From an uncultured Dorea sp. (GTDB taxonomy: Bacteria; Bacillota; Clostridia; Lachnospirales; Lachnospiraceae), in contig CAKRCL010000021.1 of the NCBI GenBank assembly GCA_934307335.1, positions 1 through 25,563 on the forward strand: a stretch of DNA of 25,563 nucleotides, given 5' to 3'. The notes below the pieces were generated by a model that saw nothing but the letters and a program-made list of their open reading frames with translations, ran no database searches and was not told the DNA's origin. Shown piece by piece: positions 14,457 through 23,596 of the stretch (position 1 is the first letter of the stretch; every line of letters starts with the position of its first letter). Both the position numbers and the translations under genes were made by a program.

Positions 14457-15374
14457 ATGCTATCTATTACTCTCAAACAACTCGAATTATTTATTTCCGT
14501 AGCCGAAACGAAAAGTTTTAGTAAGACCGCTGAATTATTATCTTTTTCTCAACCAGCAGTCAGCTCAAACATATCTCTTTTAGAGGAGATATTAAATACT
14601 GAATTATTAAATCGTACAAATAAAAAGAAAATTGAAATCACTGAAGATGGTTTACTTTTTTATGAAAAAGCAAAAGAAATACTTTCAAGTTGTTACACAC
14701 TACAAGACATGTCTACAAACCGACAGGATGCAAACACCATTTCCATCGGCGCACATAATATTCCTGCTCGTTACATGGTTACAGATGTCATGAACTATTA
14801 CCGCAAAGAACATAATACTACTAAATTTTTGCTATGCGAAGGAAGTAATGCTGATATTGTAGATTTATTAGACCAGCGAAAAATTGACCTTGGAATCGTA
14901 TCACAACCTGTTTCTAATTCCAAATTTAAACATCTTCCGATATATAATGATTCAATTTCTCTTGCATTACCAAATACTCCTCGCTATCAATGTCTGCTTA
15001 TGAAAAAGCCAACACTAGAAGAAATCTTACTAAAAGAAACCTTCATTTGGGATTATTCTTTAAATGATATTGTCTGTTGTTATCTTGAACAACTGGGATA
15101 TAGAAAAAATGACCTTAACATCATTGCCGAATTTAGTTCAGAGCAATTAGCAAAAAACTCTGTAATTGATGGATTAGGGCTTGCATTTTTATCTAAAATA
15201 TCTTTAAAATGCGCTGTAAAATCAGCAGAGATTTTAGTTTACGATATTCCGGAGCCACCACATCGTACAATTAATGTCGTATATAATCCAAAAATTCATT
15301 TAAATAATGCCGGAAGTGCTTTTATGAATTTTTTGAACAGTGGTGCTTTTGATTTTGAAAAATGTTATAGATAA
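14457..15374 (+). CDS. LysR-type transcriptional regulator
   Basis: A 305-residue regulator with an N-terminal winged helix-turn-helix. The segment FSKTAELLSFSQPAVSSNISLLEEILNT (split here only as a description of about residues 20-48) is the classic LysR DNA-recognition region, followed by the linker helix and a C-terminal ligand-sensing domain (about 90-295) of the periplasmic-binding-protein fold. The ATG at 14457 follows GGAGG by 8 nt; a TTG one codon earlier is rejected. It is transcribed away from the cytoplasmic rhodanese gene, the standard arrangement for a LysR protein controlling its neighbour. It likely senses the compound, or a sulfur metabolite, handled by the locus. Sulfur control by LysR proteins (CysB, CysL, CmbR families) is well known, but this one cannot be placed in a subgroup here. 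Confidence 0.93.
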   Translation: MLSITLKQLELFISVAETKSFSKTAELLSFSQPAVSSNISLLEEILNTELLNRTNKKKIEITEDGLLFYEKAKEILSSCYTLQDMSTNRQDANTISIGAHNIPARYMVTDVMNYYRKEHNTTKFLLCEGSNADIVDLLDQRKIDLGIVSQPVSNSKFKHLPIYNDSISLALPNTPRYQCLLMKKPTLEEILLKETFIWDYSLNDIVCCYLEQLGYRKNDLNIIAEFSSEQLAKNSVIDGLGLAFLSKISLKCAVKSAEILVYDIPEPPHRTINVVYNPKIHLNNAGSAFMNFLNSGAFDFEKCYR

Positions 15375-15400
15375 TGTTAATTTACATACATTGTAAAATA

Positions 15401-15441
15401 ATCGGGGAGATAGTAAAACATCATTTTACTATCTCCCCGAT
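15401..15441. terminator. Bidirectional terminator, perfect 18-bp stem
   Basis: Bases 15401-15418 are the exact reverse complement of 15424-15441, with a 5-nt loop. The stem starts ATCGGGGAGATAG. T-rich sequence follows on the plus strand (TTATATTTTA) and on the minus strand (TATTTTAC). It separates the convergent LysR and ABC-F genes. Confidence 0.88.
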
Positions 15442-15462
15442 TTATATTTTATTCTGTTCTTC

Positions 15463-17019
15463 TTAGAATACTTTTGTTGTCCATTTGCTCATATCCCAGA
15501 CTTCATTTACTACATCCTGATAAAATTCCGGCTCGTGACAAATAAGTAATATACTTCCACGATATTCCTGCAATGCTTTCTTGAGTGAATCTTTTGCATC
15601 TACATCAAGGTGATTCGTCGGCTCGTCCAGCAGTAATATGTTTGTATCTCTGTTGATCAATTTACAGAGGCGAACCTTTGCTTGTTCTCCACCACTTAAC
15701 ACTCTTACTTGACTCTCGATGTGTTTAGTTGTAAGTCCGCATTTTGCCAGTGCGGAACGTACTTCATACTGGGTAAATGATGGAAATTCCTGCCATATCT
15801 CTTCAATACAAGTCGTGCGGTTCTCACCTTTTACTTCCTGTTCAAAGTATCCAATTTCAAGATTTTCTCCTAATTCACAATTCCCTGATAAAGACGGAAT
15901 TAAACCTAATATACTCTTTAAGAGTGTTGTCTTCCCAATTCCATTTGTTCCGACAAGTGCGATTTTCTGCCCGCGTTCCATACTTAAATTTAATGGTTTT
16001 GACAGTGGTTCATCATATCCCGTTACCAGATCATGTGTCTCAAACAAAAATTTCCCAGGAGTCTTTCCATAGTGAAAATGAAATTCCGGCTTTGGTTTTT
16101 CTGCTGCCAGCTCAATAACATCCATTTTATCCAGCTTTTTCTGACGTGACATTGCCATATTTCGCGTAGATACGCGTGCTTTATTACGCGCCACAAAATC
16201 TTTGAGCTCACTGATTTCTTGCTGTTGACGGCGATATGCTGCCTCAAGCTGTGCTTTTTTTACTGCATATACTTCCTGGAAATGCTCATAATCGCCGACA
16301 TAACGGTTCAATTCCTGATTTTCCATATGATAAATAATATTGACCACTTCATTTAGGAATGGTATATCATGTGAGATCAGAATAAATGCATTCTCATAAT
16401 CTAACAGATAACGTTTCAGCCAGGCAATGTGTTCTTCATCCAGATAATTGGTCGGCTCGTCCAAAAGCAATATATCCGGCTTTTCAAGTAACAATTTTGC
16501 CAGAAGTACCTTTGTTCTTTGTCCACCGCTAAGATCTGTAACATCCCGGTCCAATCCAAGATCCAATAATCCCAGTGCTCTTGCCACTTCTTCTACTTTA
16601 GCATCAATTGTATAAAAATCATGCAGTGTAAGTTCATCTTGAATCGTTCCGAGTTCTTCCATCAACTGCTCCATTTGCTCTGGATCTGCATCACCTAACT
16701 TTTCACAGATTTCATTCATCCGCTGTTCTTTCTGAAGTAACGGATCAAATGCAGACTTCAGTACTTGGCCAATCGTCATTCCTTTTTCTAACACGGCATG
16801 CTGATCCAAGTATCCTGCATGGACATTTTTTGACCATTCTACTTTTCCTTCATCCGGCATCAGCTTTCCAGTTACAATATTCATAAATGTAGACTTTCCT
16901 TCGCCGTTTGCTCCTATAAGCCCAATATGTTCCCCTTTCAAAAGGCGGAATGAAACATCTGAGAAAATAGCTCTGTCTCCAAAGCCATGGGTAAGATGCT
17001 CAACATTTAATATACTCAT
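15463..17019 (-). CDS. ABC-F family ATPase (YkpA/YbiT-like)
   Basis: A 518-residue soluble protein with two ABC nucleotide domains and no membrane part. ABC-F proteins bind ribosomes near the E site and modulate translation or, in some subgroups, protect against antibiotics. Domain 1 has Walker A GANGEGKST (36-44), LSGGQ and LLLDEPTNYLD. The linker (about 250-310) is a basic coiled coil (EISELKDFVARNKAR). Domain 2 has Walker A GTNGIGKTT, LSGGEQ and LLLDEPTNHLD. There is no long C-terminal extension and the linker is of ordinary length, closer to housekeeping YkpA/YbiT types than to antibiotic-resistance types. The ATG at 17019 follows AAGGAG by 8 nt; a 24-residue upstream extension lies within a hairpin. 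It is co-directional with the transglutaminase gene, 107 nt away. Confidence 0.92.
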   Translation of the reverse strand: MSILNVEHLTHGFGDRAIFSDVSFRLLKGEHIGLIGANGEGKSTFMNIVTGKLMPDEGKVEWSKNVHAGYLDQHAVLEKGMTIGQVLKSAFDPLLQKEQRMNEICEKLGDADPEQMEQLMEELGTIQDELTLHDFYTIDAKVEEVARALGLLDLGLDRDVTDLSGGQRTKVLLAKLLLEKPDILLLDEPTNYLDEEHIAWLKRYLLDYENAFILISHDIPFLNEVVNIIYHMENQELNRYVGDYEHFQEVYAVKKAQLEAAYRRQQQEISELKDFVARNKARVSTRNMAMSRQKKLDKMDVIELAAEKPKPEFHFHYGKTPGKFLFETHDLVTGYDEPLSKPLNLSMERGQKIALVGTNGIGKTTLLKSILGLIPSLSGNCELGENLEIGYFEQEVKGENRTTCIEEIWQEFPSFTQYEVRSALAKCGLTTKHIESQVRVLSGGEQAKVRLCKLINRDTNILLLDEPTNHLDVDAKDSLKKALQEYRGSILLICHEPEFYQDVVNEVWDMSKWTTKVF

Positions 17020-17048
17020 TTTACTTTCTCCTTCTGTATTACACAACG

Positions 17049-17089
17049 AAGGCTTCGAGAGGCATTTTTGCTCCCCGAAGCCTTTTTTC
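17049..17089. terminator. Stem-loop between transglutaminase-like and ABC-F genes
   Basis: AAGGCTTCG (17049-17057) pairs with CGAAGCCTT (17076-17084). A run of six T (17083-17088) follows only on the plus strand, although both flanking genes are on the minus strand. On the minus strand it can still form a hairpin between the genes, but without a proper U-tract. It may separate the ABC-F gene from the dpp operon or stop antisense transcripts. Confidence 0.5.
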
Positions 17090-17125
17090 ATCCAATCACT
17101 GGTTTAATATCCTGTAATTGTCTGC

Positions 17126-18508
17126 TTATTTTTCAATATCTTCCATAGAAATCAGTTCCTGTGATACCTCCAACTGGGAGAAACGAAGACCATGATCCTC
17201 GTACTCAAATTCTCCTCTCTGATTATCAATCGGATCGATGCGGAGCCATTTTTTCTCCGGCATGAATTCTTTTTGGATTTCAGAGTTAGCTGGCATACGG
17301 AAAATGTCCAGATTACCAAAGTAATAGTTCCAACGCTCTTTCTCTCCTGCACGCCATGCACTTCCACCAAAGGAAGGATCTGCAAATACCCATCCGTAAG
17401 GTGCTACATAGAACTGTGCCCAATCATGACATCCTGTATAATACTCTGTTGCATACAGACCTGACTGCCAGCGTGCCGGAATTCCGGACATACGGCAAAG
17501 TGTGATGAATAACAGTGCCTGTACACCACAATCACCTTTCAGGTTGATTGCACAGTATTCTGGAATACACTCAATTGTAAAATACTCTCTCATGAAAGAA
17601 TACATAACTTTTGTTGTCACAAAATCATAGAATCGACGCGCCAAAATAATTGGATTTGTCTCATCTCCTGCCAGTTCGTCTCTCAGCTCTCTTAAATAAG
17701 GAGTGAATACGATATGTGGTGCCTGCTCTTCCAGACAGAAATCCGGCTGTTCTTCAGATACCTTGGCAGGATCTAACTCTACATAATTTACATGGTAGTC
17801 AAATGAATAATCTACCATAAATTCCTGATCTGCTTTCAGTTCAGTCTCAAAATACACTGTTCTCTGCGGTGCATCTTCAGGTGCTATATAGGTAATCTCT
17901 GGATTAGATGCATGGATCTCTACATTAGAAACCTGCTCGTATACCTTCGGAATCGGAAGATGTACACGAACCTTGCGTCCTACCTCTTCGAATTCTTTCT
18001 TGGCTTTTATCGTTGAACGTATACGAGTATGTACAGTTCTTCCACCATGCTCCTTCATGTAATGTATATTTCCGTTCAGCAGCTTCTGCTTCAGATTATT
18101 TTCCTTTTTATCCTCTTGATTCTCTACAATTACACGCTCAGCTAAGTCTGGACGAGTCTTAATCAGATTTTCATAAAATCGACGCTGAAAATGTACCTCT
18201 CCGTCAATATAGATCCAATCTGCTGCACTGATTTCTTTCAGATGATCTAACTCTTCTTTTTTGAAATCACGCAGATGACTAGTCATAATCTCCAATGCTT
18301 CATCATATGTAAATGGATATTCATTTCCACCCATAACACCAATGACTTCCTGTTCGATTTCCAGACGTTTTCTAAGCGCCTGTGGAATATCCTTCTCTTC
18401 CAGGAAATAACGAATCATTTTCTGGGCTCCGGCATAATCACCATAAATTTTTAATTTCAGAACGTCCTCCGGAAGCGGAACCTTCATAAAAGATAAATCC
18501 TGATACAT
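17126..18508 (-). CDS. Cytoplasmic transglutaminase-fold protein, probable peptide hydrolase
   Basis: A 460-residue protein without signal peptide. The C-terminal half holds a transglutaminase core: Cys327 in GDCGVQALLF, the helix ending SGIPARWQSG (341-350), His361 in CHDWAQFYV, and Asp377 in VFADPSFG. The Cys-His-Asp triad is complete. Residues about 1-140 are charged and helical, and about 155-250 look beta-rich. Bacterial members of this superfamily include cysteine proteases and amidases. Its ATG (GGAGG 8 nt upstream) lies 30 nt after the dipeptide epimerase stop. In B. subtilis the matching place in dpp-ykf is filled by YkfC, a gamma-D-Glu-diaminopimelate peptidase with a related papain-like fold. 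I infer a role in cutting imported wall peptides; the sequence does not prove it. Confidence 0.82.
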   Translation of the reverse strand: MYQDLSFMKVPLPEDVLKLKIYGDYAGAQKMIRYFLEEKDIPQALRKRLEIEQEVIGVMGGNEYPFTYDEALEIMTSHLRDFKKEELDHLKEISAADWIYIDGEVHFQRRFYENLIKTRPDLAERVIVENQEDKKENNLKQKLLNGNIHYMKEHGGRTVHTRIRSTIKAKKEFEEVGRKVRVHLPIPKVYEQVSNVEIHASNPEITYIAPEDAPQRTVYFETELKADQEFMVDYSFDYHVNYVELDPAKVSEEQPDFCLEEQAPHIVFTPYLRELRDELAGDETNPIILARRFYDFVTTKVMYSFMREYFTIECIPEYCAINLKGDCGVQALLFITLCRMSGIPARWQSGLYATEYYTGCHDWAQFYVAPYGWVFADPSFGGSAWRAGEKERWNYYFGNLDIFRMPANSEIQKEFMPEKKWLRIDPIDNQRGEFEYEDHGLRFSQLEVSQELISMEDIEK

Positions 18509-18538
18509 GAGTTATACCTCCACACAAACTAATTTATA

Positions 18539-19618
18539 TTACTGTTCGTTCTCAAAACCAATAAATCCAAATCCTGGAACTTCAGGGAGTACCAGTTTCT
18601 TTGTATCCTCTACAATCACACCACCCTTGAATGGCATATCTGTCAATGTAAAGATTGCATCCAGATCTGCACGAGTAATGTTCTTTGTTGCTGCACCAAG
18701 ACTAGCTGCTGCAGTAATACCCAGATTACTCTCTTCTGCCATACATCCGAGCATAACCTCAATACCTGCTGACTCGCAGATTGCATTGATCTTAAGTGCC
18801 TCACGGATACCGCCGCACTTCATCAGCTTGATGTTAAGGTAATCAATTGCACGACGCTCTACAAGACGAAGTGCATCTTTTGAATTGAAGCAGCTCTCAT
18901 CAGACATAATTGGCACGATAGAATGTTTTGTAACATACTCAAGACCAGCAATATCATGATATGGAACCGGCTGCTCTACAAGCTCAAGATTATATTCGTT
19001 CAGACGCTCGATCAAACGAACAGCTTCTTTTGCACCCCATGCCTGGTTTGCATCTACACGAATCTTAACATCATCACCAACAGCCTCACGGATTGCTTTT
19101 ACTCTTGCAAGATCTTCATCAAAAGATGTACCTACTTTAGTTTTAATTGTATCAAAACCATCTGCCACATGCTTCTTAGCTTTAGCTGCCATAACTTCTG
19201 GTGTGTCGATTCCGACTGTCATATCTGTCTCGATGAAGTTCTTGTGTCCACCAAGCAGTTTGTACACTGGCATACCTGCTTTCTTACCAAGGAGATCATA
19301 GCAAGCCATATCAATAGCATTCTTTGCACTTCCGGAATGTGCTGCAGTACGATCCATAATCCAGTATACTTTTTCCAGATCAGTAGGATCTACACCAATG
19401 AGTTCTCTCTCCATTGCCTTAATGACATCGTTTGTACCGGATAAGCTTTCTCCTGAAATCAGGATAGCCGGAGCACCTTCACCATATCCAACGAGACCTT
19501 CATCTGTCTCTACAGATACGATAGCACTGCGAGAATGAGTAATCACTCCCAAAGAAATGCGGAAAGGCTCAATTAATGGTACTTCCACTTGACGAACTTT
19601 GATTCCTGTAATTTTCAT
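18539..19618 (-). CDS. ykfB: Dipeptide epimerase (L-Ala-D/L-Glu type, enolase superfamily)
   Basis: A 359-residue cytoplasmic enzyme of the enolase superfamily, mandelate-racemase/muconate-lactonizing group. Catalytic positions match the B. subtilis L-Ala-D/L-Glu epimerase: Lys159 and Lys161 (IKTKVG), metal ligands Asp189 (VDAN), Glu215 (EQP) and Asp240 (SDES), and second catalytic Lys264 (NIKLMK). The dipeptide-epimerase DxD motif is present at Asp318-Leu-Asp320 near the end of the barrel and binds the substrate amino group. The 20s loop lies in the N-terminal cap. It would turn L-Ala-D-Glu from murein peptides into L-Ala-L-Glu for ordinary peptidases. Its place right after dppF supports this. 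Other dipeptides are possible because specificity varies in the family; the symbol refers to the family, not proven identity. Confidence 0.88.
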   Translation of the reverse strand: MKITGIKVRQVEVPLIEPFRISLGVITHSRSAIVSVETDEGLVGYGEGAPAILISGESLSGTNDVIKAMERELIGVDPTDLEKVYWIMDRTAAHSGSAKNAIDMACYDLLGKKAGMPVYKLLGGHKNFIETDMTVGIDTPEVMAAKAKKHVADGFDTIKTKVGTSFDEDLARVKAIREAVGDDVKIRVDANQAWGAKEAVRLIERLNEYNLELVEQPVPYHDIAGLEYVTKHSIVPIMSDESCFNSKDALRLVERRAIDYLNIKLMKCGGIREALKINAICESAGIEVMLGCMAEESNLGITAAASLGAATKNITRADLDAIFTLTDMPFKGGVIVEDTKKLVLPEVPGFGFIGFENEQ

Positions 19619-19661
19619 TTTTCTCTTCCCCCGTATATAATAAATTTATTGGAACACTATT

Positions 19662-20654
19662 TTATTCTGGTTGGTTTTCCGGAAAATGGCATGCACAGCA
19701 ATGACCATTTCCACAATCACGAAGTTCAGGTACCTGCGTCTTACAGATTTCCTGAGCTTTATAACATCTGGTGTGGAATACACAACCTGATGGCGGATTC
19801 GCCGGGCTTGGCAAATCTCCCTCCAAAACGATTTTTTCTTTTTTATGTTTACGATCCGGTACCGGAATAGCAGATAACAGTGCTGTCGTATACGGATGCA
19901 TTGTTCTCTTATAAAGATCATCTTTATCTGCCAGTTCCACCACATGACCAAGATACATTACCATGATTCGGTCAGAAATATGTTTGATGACACTTAAATC
20001 ATGAGAAATGAAAATATATGCCATACCCATTTCTTTCTGCAGATCCATCAAAAGATTCAATACCTGTGCCTGAACAGATACGTCCAATGCAGATACCGGC
20101 TCATCACATACCATCAGCTTTGGTCCAAGAACAATTGCCCGGGCAATACCGATTCTCTGACGCTGACCTCCTGAAAATTCATGCGGATAGCGGTTCACGT
20201 ATCGCGTATTCAGACCTACACGTTCCATAGTCTTCAGCACTCGCTCCATACGCTCTTTTGCAGGAAGTTTCAACTGGATATCCAGTGGCTCTCCAATAAT
20301 ATCACCGATTGTCATTCTAGGATCCAATGATGCATACGGATCCTGGAAAATAATCTGTAAATCGCTACGTGATTTTGCAAGCTCTGAACTTTTCAGCGCT
20401 GTATAATCTTTTCCCTCAAACAGCACTTGTCCGTTGGTAGGTTCCAGCAAACGTAAGACAGAACGGCCCATGGTAGATTTACCACAACCAGACTCTCCTA
20501 CTACTCCCAGCGTTTCCCCTGCATTCAAGGTAAAACTGACGCCGTCTACTGCCTTGATAAATACCTTTTCCTTGGAAAACGGTGAACTTTTCGCAGGAAA
20601 CCATTTTTTCAGATCTTTTACCTCTAACAAAGGTGTTTTATTTTCTTCACTCAT
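19662..20654 (-). CDS. dppF: Dipeptide/oligopeptide ABC importer ATPase DppF
   Basis: A 330-residue ATPase, the second of the two in the peptide importer. Motifs: Walker [10 protein letters not shown] (about 54-62), Q-loop in [13 protein letters not shown], signature FSGGQRQR, Walker [12 protein letters not shown] and switch His in FISHD. After the nucleotide domain comes the oligopeptide/dipeptide C-terminal region with four or more cysteines (GCVFHTRC...EIC plus GHCCACHF), the type reported to bind an iron-sulfur cluster in some Dpp ATPases. The SPANPPSGC loop before it is standard. The ATG at 20654 has GGAGG upstream and overlaps the last base of the dppD stop (TAATG), so translation is coupled. 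An ATG five codons earlier lies before this ribosome binding site and is rejected. Confidence 0.93.
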   Translation of the reverse strand: MSEENKTPLLEVKDLKKWFPAKSSPFSKEKVFIKAVDGVSFTLNAGETLGVVGESGCGKSTMGRSVLRLLEPTNGQVLFEGKDYTALKSSELAKSRSDLQIIFQDPYASLDPRMTIGDIIGEPLDIQLKLPAKERMERVLKTMERVGLNTRYVNRYPHEFSGGQRQRIGIARAIVLGPKLMVCDEPVSALDVSVQAQVLNLLMDLQKEMGMAYIFISHDLSVIKHISDRIMVMYLGHVVELADKDDLYKRTMHPYTTALLSAIPVPDRKHKKEKIVLEGDLPSPANPPSGCVFHTRCYKAQEICKTQVPELRDCGNGHCCACHFPENQPE

Positions 20655-21640
20655 TAGGCTTCCTCCCATTCCTTAGAATATTTAAAGCAGCGAACCTTAT
20701 GTCCATTCACATCCATCAGCTCCGGCATACGCTCACGGCAGATATCCTTTGCCTCTGAACAACGTGGGCAAAATGCACAGCCCTTAGGCATCTGGTCAAA
20801 GCTTGGAACCATTCCTTTGATCACATCCAGACGAGTATGATCCTCATCTGTCAATTTCGGAATACAATTCATAAGACCGCTTGTGTATGGATGCTTCGGA
20901 CATTCAAATATATCATCAGCAGAACCATGCTCTACTACTTTTCCGGCATACATAACCATTACATCATCTGCCACCTCTGCAATAACACCCAGATCATGAG
21001 TGATCATCATTACAGAAGTTCCCAGCTTTTCTTTTAATTCATTGATCAGGTCCAGAATCTGTGCCTGAATCGTTACATCTAACGCCGTTGTCGGCTCATC
21101 ACAGATCAAAAGTTTCGGATTACAGGACAATGCCATTGCAATCATAACACGCTGACGCATACCACCAGACAACTGATGCGGATACTCGTTAAAACGCTTC
21201 TCCGGAAGCGGGATTTTTACAAGCTTCAGCATTTCAATTGCACGTTCTTTTGCTTTTTCCTTATCCAGATCTGTATGGAGTCTCAATGCTTCCATAATCT
21301 GTTTACCTACAGTAAACACCGGATTCAGAGAAGTCATCGGCTCCTGGAAGATCATAGCGATTTCGCCACCACGAATCTTACGCATTTGATCTTTATTCTT
21401 TTCCAGAAGGTTTTCACCCTGATAAATGATTTCTCCACCCACAATTTTTCCCGGCGGAGTCTCTACCAGCTGCATGATAGAAAGAGATGTAATACTTTTT
21501 CCGCAACCGGATTCTCCTACAATACCAAGGGTCTTGCCTTTCTCTACATCGAAAGAAACATCATCTACAGATTTTACGACACCTTCATCCGTATAAAAAT
21601 ACGTCTTTAAGTTCTTTACTTCAAGTAGTTTTTCTGACAT
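20654..21640 (-). CDS. dppD: Dipeptide/oligopeptide ABC importer ATPase DppD
   Basis: A 328-residue ATPase partner of DppF. Motifs: Walker [10 protein letters not shown] (about 43-51), Q-loop [11 protein letters not shown], signature LSGGMRQR, Walker [12 protein letters not shown], switch His in MITHD. The C-terminal region has the expected peptide-transporter cysteine pattern [15 protein letters not shown], with another Cys near the end (RCFKYS). The start is the ATG behind GGGGAAG, 15 nt after the dppC stop. It forms the heterodimeric motor of the importer. Confidence 0.93.
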   Translation of the reverse strand: MSEKLLEVKNLKTYFYTDEGVVKSVDDVSFDVEKGKTLGIVGESGCGKSITSLSIMQLVETPPGKIVGGEIIYQGENLLEKNKDQMRKIRGGEIAMIFQEPMTSLNPVFTVGKQIMEALRLHTDLDKEKAKERAIEMLKLVKIPLPEKRFNEYPHQLSGGMRQRVMIAMALSCNPKLLICDEPTTALDVTIQAQILDLINELKEKLGTSVMMITHDLGVIAEVADDVMVMYAGKVVEHGSADDIFECPKHPYTSGLMNCIPKLTDEDHTRLDVIKGMVPSFDQMPKGCAFCPRCSEAKDICRERMPELMDVNGHKVRCFKYSKEWEEA

Positions 21641-21655
21641 TTTTCTTCCCCTTTC

Positions 21656-22582
21656 TTACTGATTCTTCATCTTAGGATCCAGTGCATCACGAAGACCATC
21701 ACCAAAAATGTTGAACGCGATAACCGTAATCATGATTGCAAGACCTGGGAAGATACTGTAACTTGGCAAGTAACTGATATAAGACTGAGCAAAACTGATC
21801 ATAGATCCCCAGCTCGGTGTTGGAGGCTGGATACCCAATCCTAAGAAGCTTAATGATGCTTCATACATAATTGCATTCGGAATACCTAATGTTACAAGTA
21901 CGATGATTGTTGAAATACAGTTCGGGATCAGATGTCTTGTAATAATATAGAACGGGGATGCACCACTGGCCTTAGCCGCTTCTACATACTCTTTCTCCTT
22001 TAACTGTAAAATGGAACCACGAATCATACGTGCCGTACGCACCCAGGTTAAAAGTCCCAATGCAACGAAGATATTCTTCATACCTGCACCTAATACATAC
22101 ATAATAGCCATTGCAAAAATCAGATCTGGGAATGCAGCAAAGATTTCCATAATACGGGAAATCAGTGTATCTACCCAACCACCATAGTAAGCTGCCAGTG
22201 ATCCCATAGTCACTCCGATAATTGTTGCAATAACCTGAGCAAGAATACCAACACTTAAGGAAATTCTTGTTCCATAAATAATTCTGGATAAAATATCTCG
22301 TCCATACTCATCTGTGCCGAGTAAATGCTGCTTGGATGGTCCCTGTAAAATGGATGCATAATCCTGTACAGTCGGATCATATGGTGCAATCAACGGTGCA
22401 AAAATAGCAATAAGAACCAACAACAAAATCACAAACAAACAGAACATGGACATTTTATTCTTCTTCAGTCGTTTGAAACTGTCTTTATAATAACTGGAAT
22501 ATTCCATATCCCCAACGGCATATTCGCCGGACAGGACTTCTTCTTCAAATTTTTTCTGTTTATTAAAAATATTAATCTTCAT
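21656..22582 (-). CDS. dppC: Dipeptide/oligopeptide ABC importer permease DppC
   Basis: A 308-residue permease with a hydrophilic, charged N-terminal 35 residues, one helix (about 43-65), the periplasmic segment containing HLLGTDEYGRDILSR typical of DppC/OppC (about 85-100), and five more helices. The coupling motif is EAAKASGASPFYIITRHLIP (about 200-219), followed by LGIPNAIMYEASLSFLGLG. The length is as expected. Its ATG overlaps the dppB stop by one base (TAATG), with AGGAG upstream. Confidence 0.93.
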   Translation of the reverse strand: MKINIFNKQKKFEEEVLSGEYAVGDMEYSSYYKDSFKRLKKNKMSMFCLFVILLLVLIAIFAPLIAPYDPTVQDYASILQGPSKQHLLGTDEYGRDILSRIIYGTRISLSVGILAQVIATIIGVTMGSLAAYYGGWVDTLISRIMEIFAAFPDLIFAMAIMYVLGAGMKNIFVALGLLTWVRTARMIRGSILQLKEKEYVEAAKASGASPFYIITRHLIPNCISTIIVLVTLGIPNAIMYEASLSFLGLGIQPPTPSWGSMISFAQSYISYLPSYSIFPGLAIMITVIAFNIFGDGLRDALDPKMKNQ

Positions 22583-23514
22583 TAGCCCTCTCCTTTCCCA
22601 TAACGAATTCTAGGGTCAATCAGGGCATAAGAAAGGTCAACAACCAGATTGACAACAACAAATACAAGGGCAATGTATACTACCGTTCCCTGAAGCTGTG
22701 GAAGGTCACGGTTACTCATGGCATCTACTGCCAGCTTACCGATTCCAGGAATTGAGAATACTTTCTCGATCAGCATGGAACCAGTCAACATATTACCAAG
22801 TTCTGTACCTACCAGTGTAACAATTGGAATCATGGCATTCTTAAGCGCATGCTTCATAATGACAAGAGATTCTTTCACACCTTTTGAACGTGCTGTACGA
22901 ATGTAATCCTGCTTAATAACATCTAGCATACTTGTTCTTGTAATACGTGCAATACTTCCCGCATAACGGGTACCAAGCGCAATACTTGGCAAAATATAAT
23001 TTAAAGGACCATCAAATCCGGAGATTGGCAGAAGATCCAATTTTAATCCTATTAAAATCTGCAAGATGATTGCAATCCAGAAAGACGGAGCTGATACTCC
23101 GACTACAGATAACGTCATCAACGTCGAATCTATCCACTTGCCTCGGTAGACCGCGGCAATCATACCGCACGTGACCCCTAGCACCACTGCAAACAGAAAT
23201 GACATCGCCGCCAGTTTTACAGTTACTTTAAAGCAACGAACGATAGCATCAATTACTACCTCTTTTGTAAAGTAAGATGTTCCAAAATCTAACTTTACTG
23301 CGCCTTTCACAAAATCAATATATTGCTCATGAAGCGGAAGATCAAGTCCCATTTCGTGACGGACTTTCTCAATAGTAGCTTCGTCCGCACGCTTATCCAA
23401 CATCATTGCCACCGGATCTCCCGGCACAACATTCAAGAGCAAAAATGTGATCAGCGTAATTCCGATCAGAACCAGAACTGTCTGTCCCAGTCTTTTTAAT
23501 GTGTATGAAAACAA
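22582..23514 (-). CDS. dppB: Dipeptide/oligopeptide ABC importer permease DppB (TTG start)
   Basis: A 310-residue permease. The start is taken as TTG at 23514 because AGGAGG (on the coding strand, complement at 23522-23526) lies 7 nt upstream and the product then begins FSYTLKRLGQTVLVLIGI, the canonical DppB N terminus. The first in-frame ATG would add 27 non-conserved residues. Motifs: VPGDPVAMM after helix 1 (about 28-36), and the coupling helix RTARSKGVKESLVIMKHALKN (about 200-220, described in part). Six helices are visible. It is preceded by a hairpin that separates it from dppA. Confidence 0.92.
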   Translation of the reverse strand: MFSYTLKRLGQTVLVLIGITLITFLLLNVVPGDPVAMMLDKRADEATIEKVRHEMGLDLPLHEQYIDFVKGAVKLDFGTSYFTKEVVIDAIVRCFKVTVKLAAMSFLFAVVLGVTCGMIAAVYRGKWIDSTLMTLSVVGVSAPSFWIAIILQILIGLKLDLLPISGFDGPLNYILPSIALGTRYAGSIARITRTSMLDVIKQDYIRTARSKGVKESLVIMKHALKNAMIPIVTLVGTELGNMLTGSMLIEKVFSIPGIGKLAVDAMSNRDLPQLQGTVVYIALVFVVVNLVVDLSYALIDPRIRYGKGEG

Positions 23515-23596
23515 GGAAGCCCCTCCTTTTTTTATTCTTTTGTGCTGTTTTAATCTAAAACAGCAATCATCTATGACTACTTTTCCTATAATCATA

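Noticed and set aside
15463..17019. ABC-F protein as an antibiotic-resistance (target protection) determinant
   Set aside because: The linker is of ordinary length, the protein lacks the extended tails of many resistance types, and the context is metabolic.
18923..19444. Plus-strand open frame of 173 residues opposite the dipeptide epimerase
   Set aside because: A shadow of a well-supported enolase-superfamily gene; Cys/Phe/Ile-rich product with no start signals.
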